DNA from: a virus
Strand: one strand, 5' to 3'
Virus record (IMG/VR): IMGVR_UViG_3300044961_000417
Location: 1-52,725 of that record
Length of the DNA stretch: 52,725 nucleotides
The first letter of the stretch is position 1, and the number at the start of each line of letters is the position of its first letter. Positions 31,827 through 40,600 of the stretch are shown in pieces. The notes under the pieces are model-generated. The model did not search any database, was not told the origin of the DNA, and saw only the letters and a program-made list of their open reading frames with translations. A program made the position numbers and the translations under genes.

Positions 31827-32620
31827 TGAACCAGATACAACAAAAAGTGTGGGACGCACTGCGGGCTGGCGGTGGCGATTTGCGAGTCTACTATCAGCCA
31901 GTAAAACGTCCGTCAGAACTGGGGCAGCCTGCAAAAATGTTTGAGGCTCTGATTCGGATGTCCCGGTCTGATGGGAGTGTCATTGAAGCGGCTCAGTTCG
32001 TTCCAGACGTTCTTGAAATTGACACGCTGGCGATCGCACTTGATGCCTGGGTGTTGCGGCAAGTTGTCGATGATTTACGGATGCTCAGAGCGTGTGGATA
32101 CCTGCACATTAGAATTACAGTTAATCTAACGGCGGCATCACTGCACGATAAAGATTTACCTGACCGGGTTGGTGATGTACTGTCCGGTTTAATCGAGCCG
32201 TGTTTGATTCTAGAAGTACTTGAGTCTCAGCCTCTCGACTATCGAGTAATTGGGGATAGCGTGATGCGTATGGCGCTATTGTCTCCCATTTTGCTTGACG
32301 ATATTGGGATAGGTTACTCAAATCTAGACTCAATCGTGAATCTAGAGATTGACGGACTAAAGATAAACGGCGGGTTTGTGATTAGAGTTCTGGACAGCTC
32401 AAAACATCGGGCTGTTATCCGAGGGTTGTTCAGCATTTGTCACGATCTTAGATTGTTGTGTATTGCCGAGTGGGTCGAATCAGACTCGTTGATATCTGAG
32501 TTGAACGAGATGGTGCGTCCATACCCACAGTGCGACCTTTTGTTGCAGGGCTTCGCTGTGGGTATGCCTGCGCCACTGTCTGAGCACATTGGGCATTGTC
32601 AAGTAGACCCTAACGGATAG
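31826..32620 (+). CDS. EAL-domain c-di-GMP phosphodiesterase
   Basis: 264 residues from ATG 31826, overlapping the J stop (TGATG). It is an entire EAL domain with no sensor attached: YYQPV, FE40ALIR, the Asn in VNLTAASL, the Glu pair in ILEVLES, D158-D159 in LLDDIGIGYS, Lys in LKING, Glu in IAEWVES and Gln in LQGFAVG. All metal and catalytic residues are in place, although two motifs vary (DDIG for DDFG, AEWVE for AEGVE). It should cleave c-di-GMP to pGpG in the cytoplasm. It is coupled to tail genes, so it would be made late in infection. Confidence 0.85.
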   Translation: MNQIQQKVWDALRAGGGDLRVYYQPVKRPSELGQPAKMFEALIRMSRSDGSVIEAAQFVPDVLEIDTLAIALDAWVLRQVVDDLRMLRACGYLHIRITVNLTAASLHDKDLPDRVGDVLSGLIEPCLILEVLESQPLDYRVIGDSVMRMALLSPILLDDIGIGYSNLDSIVNLEIDGLKINGGFVIRVLDSSKHRAVIRGLFSICHDLRLLCIAEWVESDSLISELNEMVRPYPQCDLLLQGFAVGMPAPLSEHIGHCQVDPNG

Positions 32621-32622
32621 CT

Positions 32623-33228
32623 ATGACAATTGTAGGACGCACTTACATTGACGGGACGAACACCCCGCGCACCATGCGGGTGGAAGATAACGGAGGGGCT
32701 GGGGATGACTTGATTCGCAGAGATCCGGCGCTGACGGCGATCGCCGCTGCTATTCAGGCATTACTTCCCACGGCTCTAGTAGGCGATCGTTTCAAGGTGG
32801 ACACAGGAGCAGCCGTAGGCGCATCGTTCGGCAACCCGACGAACCTTGCTGTCGTCGGCGGCACCGCCCTCACTGCATCCACTGGCACTTTTATCGAAAT
32901 CCCCACCCTGACCCGCTTTCGGCTTCAGGTGAATAACATTGGTGCAGCCAACCTGAACGGTTTTGAGATATCAACTCGCTGCAATGCCAGTGCAGATATG
33001 CAGATCCATCTGAACACTGGCGCTCATTTCACTGCTCCCCCGTCAGACTCAATCTTGCGGCTGTCTGGTGACACGCTGGGCGCGAGTGTTGATCCGACCA
33101 CCCTAAATGCGACAACGGGTAAGGTGATTCTGGCATTCGACTTCAGGGACTTCTTTGTGCAGACGATTAGGATTCGGGCGTCTGCTGCGTCCAATACAAC
33201 CTTGCAATTCTATTGGGGAGGGCTGTAG
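32623..33228 (+). CDS. fibre-like or virion-surface protein, unknown
   Basis: 201 residues, starting 2 nt after the EAL stop. Beta-rich, with a repeated Thr/Asn/Gly pattern and a polar N-terminus of tail-fibre style. The sequence ends with strands (FFVQTIRIRAS, TTLQFYWGGL) like carbohydrate-binding or fibre heads. Placed between gpJ and the second fibre-like gene, a structural role is the best guess. No family recognised. Confidence 0.5.
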   Translation: MTIVGRTYIDGTNTPRTMRVEDNGGAGDDLIRRDPALTAIAAAIQALLPTALVGDRFKVDTGAAVGASFGNPTNLAVVGGTALTASTGTFIEIPTLTRFRLQVNNIGAANLNGFEISTRCNASADMQIHLNTGAHFTAPPSDSILRLSGDTLGASVDPTTLNATTGKVILAFDFRDFFVQTIRIRASAASNTTLQFYWGGL

Positions 33229-33230
33229 CC

Positions 33231-33332
33231 TTGAAGAAACTGTTTAAGCGGCTGGGTAAAGCGCTCAAGAAAATAACGCCAATCATCGAGCGCGTTGCTG
33301 AAATTATTGCGATTGGCAAAAGGAAGGATTAA
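33231..33332 (+). CDS. 33-residue cationic amphipathic peptide
   Basis: Starts at TTG 33231, preceded by a strong ribosome site GGGGAGGG with 8-9 nt spacing; its TAA overlaps the next ATG (TAATG). The product, LKKLFKRLGKALKK then ITPIIERVAEIIAIGKRKD, has Lys/Arg at about every third or fourth place and would form an amphipathic helix with a net charge near +8. No family recognised. Possible membrane-active peptide or a coupling peptide for fibre translation. Confidence 0.6.
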   Translation: MKKLFKRLGKALKKITPIIERVAEIIAIGKRKD

Positions 33333-33994
33333 TGCTTGGAGCAATTAGAGCTGCTGTCGGCGACACTGCCACTCCGATCCTCAACTCCAGTCAAGCGCTG
33401 GTCGCCGGAACCACGATCGCCATCACGTCAGGCGTGGCGTTTCAGGTGTGTCCTGTCACCTCGACAGCGAACATCACGCTGACCTCTAACCCTCAGATTG
33501 CCAGTGGCAGCAATGGACAGCGAGTTCGCGTCCACAATGCAGGCGCAAATGTCATCGCGTTCCAAGACACGAATGGCATCAGTTTGAACGGCACTCTGGC
33601 ACTGGGATCAACCCAGTGGGCTGAGTTTATTCACGCCAGCGGCTTTTGGCAGCTTGCAGATACCAATGGCGCACCCGTTTGGGCAGCGGTTTCGTTCCAG
33701 AATAGCTGGGTTAACGCTGCTGGCTTTCAGGCGTGTCAGTATACAAAAATTCGCGGAGAAGTCCTGATGCGGGGCTATGCTAGTAGACCACTAGCTTTTG
33801 CCGCTGGCGCAATCTGCACGCTGCCAGTTGGGTTCAGGCCATCCAGTACGATGCGATATCCGGTCGAGAATTTTGGCACAAATGCTAACGTCGTTCTTGG
33901 ATGCGGCACGGACGGAGCCATAAACTTTAACGCCCTTGGCTCTCCTGCGAACCCTCAGCAAGTTACTCTCGCTGGTATTCGGTTCTTCACCTAA
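33332..33994 (+). CDS. tail fibre/receptor-binding-like protein
   Basis: 220 residues. The N-terminal half is beta-rich with Thr/Asn repeats and a 'GQRVRVHNAGANVIAFQDT' strand pair of the kind seen in fibre proteins. The C-terminal 90 residues (WVNAAGFQACQYTKIRGEVL then GAICTLPVGFRPSSTM) follow the receptor-binding pattern 'W-x..Y-x-K-x-x-G-x-V ... G-x-I-x-T-L-P-x-G-F/Y-R-P' common at phage fibre ends. The start overlaps the upstream peptide. Confidence 0.65.
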   Translation: MLGAIRAAVGDTATPILNSSQALVAGTTIAITSGVAFQVCPVTSTANITLTSNPQIASGSNGQRVRVHNAGANVIAFQDTNGISLNGTLALGSTQWAEFIHASGFWQLADTNGAPVWAAVSFQNSWVNAAGFQACQYTKIRGEVLMRGYASRPLAFAAGAICTLPVGFRPSSTMRYPVENFGTNANVVLGCGTDGAINFNALGSPANPQQVTLAGIRFFT

Positions 33995-34000
33995 TTAACC

Positions 34001-34026
34001 GCGATCGCCTCTTGGAGTCCGATCGC
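34001..34026. terminator. weak hairpin behind the fibre gene
   Basis: GCGATCG (34001-34007) and CGATCGC (34020-34026) pair over a 12-nt loop, then TAGTATTTATT. Both arms are HIP1 octamer parts, so the pairing may be by chance. Confidence 0.28.
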
Positions 34027-34042
34027 TAGTATTTATTCTGAT

Positions 34043-34498
34043 ATGGACGAACGAACTGATTATGGTCAACCAGGATTCACGCTAATCGAACTGTTAGTGA
34101 CAATTGCGATTGTCGGCGTGCTGTCTGCGATCGCGCTGCCCTCGTACTTGAACCAGCGCAACAAAGCTCTGTATGCCGAGGCGCAGTCGATAGCAAGAAA
34201 TATGGTACCGCTGGTGTTGGAGATCCAGTCCGATACGGGTCAGCCCCCACTCGACCGAGATCGCAACGTGCCGCCAGCCGGACTTGAGGCGGTGTGGGTG
34301 GACAGACTCGACATGCCGTTTGGAGCAGATCTCGACTATGACCACCACGGCAGCAATGGTGTTTGTGTTGCACAGTTCACGTTCTTCGGATTGAACGCAG
34401 ATAGAGACACAGTGCCCGGTAGTTCTATCGCAGCAGGAGATGATGTCGTGATCCCTATTGTGCGATATGTGTGTGATAGAAACGGCCCGATTCGCTAG
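34043..34498 (+). CDS. type IV prepilin-like (pseudopilin) protein
   Basis: 151 residues. A short leader ends at G11, followed by F12-T-L-I-E16 and a 20-residue hydrophobic helix (LLVTIAIVGVLSAIALPSYL), the exact prepilin peptidase site with Glu at +5. The globular part has a cysteine pair (GVCVAQF and VRYVCDR) like the D-region disulfide loop of pilins. It would use the host's PilD and assembly machine. The 3' end overlaps the convergent minus-strand gene by 4 nt. No other pilus gene is nearby. Confidence 0.82.
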   Translation: MDERTDYGQPGFTLIELLVTIAIVGVLSAIALPSYLNQRNKALYAEAQSIARNMVPLVLEIQSDTGQPPLDRDRNVPPAGLEAVWVDRLDMPFGADLDYDHHGSNGVCVAQFTFFGLNADRDTVPGSSIAAGDDVVIPIVRYVCDRNGPIR

Positions 34499-37400
34499 AT
34501 TCGTGTGCCACAAGGGGGCATCACTAGGGCGTTCTTCTTTTCGAGCAAGAGTGCTAAGTATAGATAGATCTCGGCCAGCCAAAACCCAAAGAATTCACGA
34601 TAGATTGTTCCTCCACTGACGAAGGTTGGCTGCCCGGCGCTCCAGGTGCCCGCCATGATACCTGTTGAGACATACTGGCTCTGGAGGTGTTTTATTGTCC
34701 GGTTGATGACACGCAGCGTGATAGACGGACTGCCGCCAGCTAGATTTGCATAGACGGCTGCTCGGCCAATCAGAGCTGACGCAGCAGGATCGTTGTAGCC
34801 AGCGAATGGCGGAGCACCCTGTGGGAAATCAGTAAACGGTACGCTGGTATTGTTTTTTAGGTAGTGCGCGTCCAGCATCGCAAGCCCTCGCATGACGATT
34901 TGATCTGCTTTGCGATCGCCTGGGTTCTGGCTCCAGTATTTGGCAGTCGCTTCTAACGGACGATAGAAGTATTGTCCCCAGCTTGTATTCGGGTCAGCCC
35001 CAGACCAGCTAAACGTGTTCAGTCCGCCCAGGTAGTCGCCGCCGTCCCAGTAGCCCCATTTGAAAACTGGAGCAAACGCCCCTACAACCCCTGTGGATGC
35101 CGCGTATGCATCTTGAGCGGCATCGAGACAGTCAAGCACTTGCTGGCAGCGATCCGTAAGCCCCCATTTGAACCAAAGTTCTGGGTCTTGATAGCCCATG
35201 TAAGGCAGTCCCCGCCAAGCATCCACAACCCCGTTGACGATGTTTACTGTAAAAGGAACGACGCCGGGGTTGTACTTTAGTTGATCACTCGGACTGTTTG
35301 CCGGGCGGAAGTTTCCGACCCAAAAAGTATGAGCATTCCGGTTTCTAGACACCACGGCGGCTTTGTATGTTTGAGCCGGAATAGGAAGCTGGGCGGGTGG
35401 GTTGGTGGTTCCCTCGGATGCCCACCAGATCCGCACTGTGGTCAACCCTTCTCCAGCGACCGCAATGAACTCGATATTTTGGATGTCGTTCTGTGTGTCC
35501 GGTGCCTGCGGTTCCTCCCCGATGTTATTAGGTGAAAACTCGAAGGCGCTCCACGGATACCGAACAAAGACCCACCCGCCTGTATTGGCGATCTCCTTGT
35601 CCCACTTGTACCCCTCGCCGTCGGTAAGCCGAAGGATGATGGTCTTGTCTGTCCTGAACGCGAGTTGTGGAGGGCGTCTAACTTGTCTGCCGATGAGCAC
35701 TAACCCTGCACCAGCAAAGCCTGCTGCTGCGTTCATCTGAATTTCGCCCACAGCCTGCTTGAGTGTTTTCCCCAGGTATGGGATGTTCGTAGCCTGGAAC
35801 GTCCCTGTTGTTGCGCTGCCGCCGCCGCCAGAGAACACGTAGATAGGCGTTTCAGCAATCGACAAATGCCACACCAGGTTGTTATCCCAGCGGAAGAAGT
35901 TTTCTGGGATGAACGATGTTGATGTAAGCGCCGTTGTGTTCGCCTCGACGTGCCAGTTAACGTAATAGGTTTGGCTGAAGTCAAATGCGTTTGGCGATAG
36001 CGACAGCGCAATGCGAACCGTCGCTGTGGTAGTCTGCGCGATCGCCACCTCGATCGTTACAGCCGCGTTAATCTGCGCTTGAACCGCGAAGTTCTGAACC
36101 TCGATGCTAGGAAACGTGCCGCCCGGTGCCGCCGCAACGACCAGCTTTAGGGTATTGAGTAGCCCCGCGATCGCTGTCTCCCTGCTGGCGGTGTAGCCGT
36201 TTGGGTTGTCTACCTGAATAGCCTGAGAGCCGGGGTAGCCGAATGGATTTGGGTTGTCCTCTGTTTTGTACCAGTTTGTTGGGTTTTGGACGACTGCTGT
36301 GTTGATCGTGTTGACACGAGTCGCCTCAGCCGCCTGCGTCCACTTGAGAAGACCTGTAGTTGCCGCCAGCTTCACGTACGCATCGTAAGCCCACCAGTGA
36401 ACGTCAAACGCAGAGTTGATTTCACCTGGCAACAACGTGCGCCAGAACGGATACGGGTCAAAGACCTGATTCGCAACGATAACGCTCCCAGTGTAAGCAG
36501 CGTAGGTAACTTTGAGACTCCCGGTAAACGCTGTGGTCAGCTTGATCCGTCCCGCAGGCTCAGTCGTAGCGAGTGGTGGTGCTCCGTTGCTCGAAGCTGA
36601 GGACGGGTAGATCCTGAAGTTTTGTCCACCCAGCATGAAGTTGACCACCCAGTATTCGACTTGGTACTGGGTGCCGAACACGACTGGCGCGAATACGTTT
36701 TGCCACAGCAGCTTTGCTCCGGTCGCATAGACGCTGTAGACATCAGATAGCTTGTCGCCTTGGTTAGGTGCTCCAGCCGAGATCTGACCTACGCCTGCCG
36801 TGAATGTTACAGGGAGATCGAAGTAACCATAGTTGAGCGGGTTGGGGGCTGTGTTTAGTCCTTTTGATGTGAACGGAGCCTTGACGTTAAACACCCAGTG
36901 TGGGAGCCAAAGCGTGTTTGGATCGGCAGGTACGGTCTGCCCTCGGTACAGAGATGGTTCTAGCGCGACAGCCATGTCGATCGCCCGCTGCCGCCATGAT
37001 GCAATGCCTGTCTGGTTGAACACATCCATACAGGCTCGGATCATGAGGAACTGCCCTTCGGTCGTCCCGGCGCTGCCGGGAAAGTATCCGCCGCGACCCA
37101 GCACATCGTGAAAAGAGTTGACCAGCAGATAGGGTTTCCCTGCCACAGAGTTCATGATAAGTGGGAGGGTGTTTCGGGTGTATGTGGTTAGCCAGACATC
37201 GCTTGCCGCCAGCCAGTTTGTGATCTCCACGGTGTCGATCAGATCAAGCAGCTCTACACACTCGCCGCCAACGTCTTGAACGAACTTGCCGGATATTTGC
37301 CAGCAATCCGTGTCGTATGAAATCACCGTCCACTCGTCGCAGAAGTAGGCTCGATAGGAGACGGTTTCCGTGGGACGCCACGAAAACGGGGTGCTACCTG

Positions 37401-37605
37401 CGAATGTCTCTAGCTGGCCAAGTAGCAGATTTAGATTTGCCTGAGACAGCCCCGTCTTTCGGACTTCCCATGACAGAATGCTCGACGGTAGATTTTTGGT
37501 TGCCGTCTGCTTGTACCCGTCATTTAGCTCAGACTTGTACTGGTCGATTGTGGAGACTTCTTGAATCTCCCAATCCGGGTCAAGTTCCAAAATAGGGATT
37601 GGCAT
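34495..37605 (-). CDS. M-type minor tail domain fused to large hydrolase-like protein
   Basis: 1036 residues. The first 110 (DWEIQEVSTIDQYKSELNDG, then LLLGQLETFAGSTPFSWRPT and YFCDEWTVISYDTDCWQISG) have the gpM-family build. The remaining 900 residues alternate helix-rich stretches (FDVHWWAYDAYVKLAATTGL, YFYRPLEATAKYWSQNP, EFFGFWLAEIYLYLALLLEK) with beta inserts, rich in Trp/Tyr. That pattern recalls (alpha/alpha)6 glycosidases with carbohydrate-binding insertions. A virion-borne polysaccharide-degrading enzyme is plausible; no catalytic residue can be assigned. It lies 2 bp downstream of the tape measure, in the lambda position of M. Confidence 0.55.
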   Translation of the reverse strand: MPIPILELDPDWEIQEVSTIDQYKSELNDGYKQTATKNLPSSILSWEVRKTGLSQANLNLLLGQLETFAGSTPFSWRPTETVSYRAYFCDEWTVISYDTDCWQISGKFVQDVGGECVELLDLIDTVEITNWLAASDVWLTTYTRNTLPLIMNSVAGKPYLLVNSFHDVLGRGGYFPGSAGTTEGQFLMIRACMDVFNQTGIASWRQRAIDMAVALEPSLYRGQTVPADPNTLWLPHWVFNVKAPFTSKGLNTAPNPLNYGYFDLPVTFTAGVGQISAGAPNQGDKLSDVYSVYATGAKLLWQNVFAPVVFGTQYQVEYWVVNFMLGGQNFRIYPSSASSNGAPPLATTEPAGRIKLTTAFTGSLKVTYAAYTGSVIVANQVFDPYPFWRTLLPGEINSAFDVHWWAYDAYVKLAATTGLLKWTQAAEATRVNTINTAVVQNPTNWYKTEDNPNPFGYPGSQAIQVDNPNGYTASRETAIAGLLNTLKLVVAAAPGGTFPSIEVQNFAVQAQINAAVTIEVAIAQTTTATVRIALSLSPNAFDFSQTYYVNWHVEANTTALTSTSFIPENFFRWDNNLVWHLSIAETPIYVFSGGGGSATTGTFQATNIPYLGKTLKQAVGEIQMNAAAGFAGAGLVLIGRQVRRPPQLAFRTDKTIILRLTDGEGYKWDKEIANTGGWVFVRYPWSAFEFSPNNIGEEPQAPDTQNDIQNIEFIAVAGEGLTTVRIWWASEGTTNPPAQLPIPAQTYKAAVVSRNRNAHTFWVGNFRPANSPSDQLKYNPGVVPFTVNIVNGVVDAWRGLPYMGYQDPELWFKWGLTDRCQQVLDCLDAAQDAYAASTGVVGAFAPVFKWGYWDGGDYLGGLNTFSWSGADPNTSWGQYFYRPLEATAKYWSQNPGDRKADQIVMRGLAMLDAHYLKNNTSVPFTDFPQGAPPFAGYNDPAASALIGRAAVYANLAGGSPSITLRVINRTIKHLQSQYVSTGIMAGTWSAGQPTFVSGGTIYREFFGFWLAEIYLYLALLLEKKNALVMPPCGTRI

Positions 37606-37607
37606 TT

Positions 37608-40600
37608 TTAACGGCGTCCTAGTTTATTGAGTGAACCATTTGGGCGAGACTCTTGCTGCACAAGCTGGTGGAAGCGAGCGTCCACAGCCCGCTGAAACTC
37701 AGCCGGGTCAACGTCCCCCTTACCCCGGTCTGCAAGCGTCATGTTGATTGGGGCGCTGATTGATACCCCACCGCCTCCGCCTGCGATCGATGGAGCTAAC
37801 GCCATCTTGCCACCGCCGCCCACCGTGCCACCAAGCTTGAAGTTGGCTACGCGACCGTTGAAACCAGATGCCAGCGTGTCTTGGATACCCCGTGGGAACA
37901 TCCGTCGATAGATACCGGCCTCTGTTGTGTCCAGCACTTCCTCGCCTGGGGTGAGCGCTGACAGTATCGAGTTCGGCCCTTCCCGCCGCAGTGCGTCACC
38001 GATTGCGCCTCGGCTTTTACGTGCCTCGGAAAATGCGCTGCTGGTGTCTGCCACAGAACCGCCGTCCTTCATGCCGCCAAGGAAAGCGGATGCGACAGTA
38101 CCGATCAAGCTGCCCCAGCCTTTTCCACCGCCCCCACCCGCCGCGACACTGGCGACAGTACCGCCAAAGTCTTTGCCGCCGCCACCGCCGCCCAGTCCGC
38201 CCATGACTGCGCCAAGGATGCCAGAGATGCCGCTACCTTTGCTACCGCCAGCCGCGCCGCCGCCCAGCCCCCCGCCGAAAATGTCTGCGAACGCTGAGTT
38301 GATTGCCAGTTGGGCCAGTTGGGAAAGCATACTGCCGATGAGGTCTTTGAAAGCCTCGCCCGCCGACTTGCTGCCGTTCAGGATGGATGTGAAGAAATTG
38401 TTTAGCGATCCCTGAGCGATACCCCCGATTGTCTCGCCAAGATCCTTGAACTGCCCGTCAATCGATTGGAGGTTGATGGAATTAAGCTGTTCTGCCTCAG
38501 TCCGCATACGCATGATGTCTTCTGGCGCATAACGTCCTGACGCAGCGAACGAGTTGATCTGAGCAATCTGTTCAGAGAATCGCTGATTTTCCGCAGTTGT
38601 GGCGGAACGCTCGCGGATTGACGCAGCGCCGAATACGTCACCCTGACTTTCGAGCAGGTTAGCAGCAGCTTCGTCTCGTTCGCTAGATAGACGCTCCTGC
38701 ATCGATCTGAAATTGTTGTCCATCTCTCGATAGTTCAACTCGATCTCGATCGACCGCTGTGTGCCAAGTCCGTCGAGCATTTCTTCCAAGTACGCTGCCC
38801 GCTCTGTGGCAACCGTCACAGCCGTGCTGTCCACAGCTAGTCCAGCTTCGCGCATCTTTTCGATCTCAGCGTTGACGACCTCCAGTTCCTCGCGCAGAGG
38901 ACGCATGGACTCTTCGTAGTTTTGATTCAGGTCGCGTTCTCTGATCTGCTGAGAGATGAATCCTGCACCTACATCATTGCCAGCATCCGATAGCTCAGCC
39001 GCCCGCATTGTGAGTTGAAGATTTTCGGTTCGTTGCCGGGAGGCCGCGCGGCGTGCATCCATTTCCGCTTTGTATTCGCGCTCCAACATTTCGTTGCGCT
39101 GCTTGAATAAGTCTTCTGCTTCGTCAAGCTGTGAACGCATCCGATCCAGCTCTGTCTGTGTGGCGGCGATCGCCTCATCAATGTTAGGCAGTAGTGATTC
39201 CAGTCGAGCAATACTGCCAGAGTCTACTCCCATGTCTCGCGCCCGCTGAATCTGCGTTTGCAAGACTTCCCTCGAACGAGTCAGAACTCCAATGCTGTTC
39301 TCACCACGCTCCACAGCTTTGAGCGTGTCTCGATTGGCATCCTCGAACGCCCTGTTTTGCTGTGTGGTTTGGCGAACGTACTCGGCGTATGGAGAGTTCC
39401 CTAGTAGCTCAAGCCGAATATCTTCCTGCGATCGCGCAATCCCCCTGGCTGAATCTTGGGCAGACTCCACGCCACGATTAAGTGCCCGCTGCTGATCTGA
39501 GATGAGCGCGTCGAACTCAGCAGAAGATAGGAGGTTTTGTGCCTCTAGTTCTGAGCGAACTGACCCAGCCATCTGTGCTGCGTTTTGAGTACTTAGATCC
39601 ATCGCAGAATTGAGCTGAAGCTGCGCGGCCCCGGTATCGACAGATGAACCTGTCATGACTGGAGCAGCACCGCCCTGCGTCACAGAACCAACTGGAACAC
39701 CGCTATCTCGTAGAAACTGCTGCGCCCGTTCGTAGTGATCGCCCTGCTGAAATTTTGGCGCAGCATTGCGAACTGACGTGCCGTTGCTATCTCGTCTGTT
39801 CCAGTACCGCTCGTCTGCGTTGCCAGCCAGCACCGCCGAATATGCGTGGCGGATGTCGTGCTGTCCCGGCTGGAACCCTCTATCTTGCAGGTAGCGTTCG
39901 ATCGCGGGCATCTGCTCAGAAATAGTTTGCCCCTGCCGGATACCATAGGTGTTTTGGTTGTCCCTGCTGAACTGGATGAGTCCTTGGTACTGGTTGTTGT
40001 CGCCACCCATCACGTTTGGGTTGAATGATCCGCCTGACTCCCACGACATCAACGCCGCGAACTGATCCACAGGTAATCCTAGCCTGTTGGCTGTCGCCGT
40101 TATTGCCGCAGCGCCATCCGGGTCAGACTGCACACGCTCCGCTCTACTTAGCGTTCCGCCTCGTGGCACATATCGACCTCTGGATGCCGCAGGAGCAGGC
40201 GTATCAGTCGGTCTAGCTGCGGGTGCCGGACTGGAACCAGTCGGGACTGATGCGGGACTAGCATCCCTGGAAGCCGCGCCAATGTTGATTCTGCGGCGAT
40301 CAGCTGTTTCGGCGTAACCCCCGCTGCCCGACCGGGCCGCCATGTACTGCTGTGGATCTACGTAGTTGTCTCCGACTTTTATTTTGACATCGAGGTGTGC
40401 GCCTGACGATAGGTTGTCGGTCGCGCCGACCGTACCGATAAGCTGCCCAGCTCTAACCTGCGTTGTGCCTGAAGTCTGTCCGAGAGCTTGTTGAACCGCA
40501 GCCTCAGAGAGATGGTTGTATTGGTACTCGATTGGTCTGCCATTTTCGTCGGTGAACTGGATTTTTACCTGCATTGACTGTTCACCAGCTTGGTTGGTGC

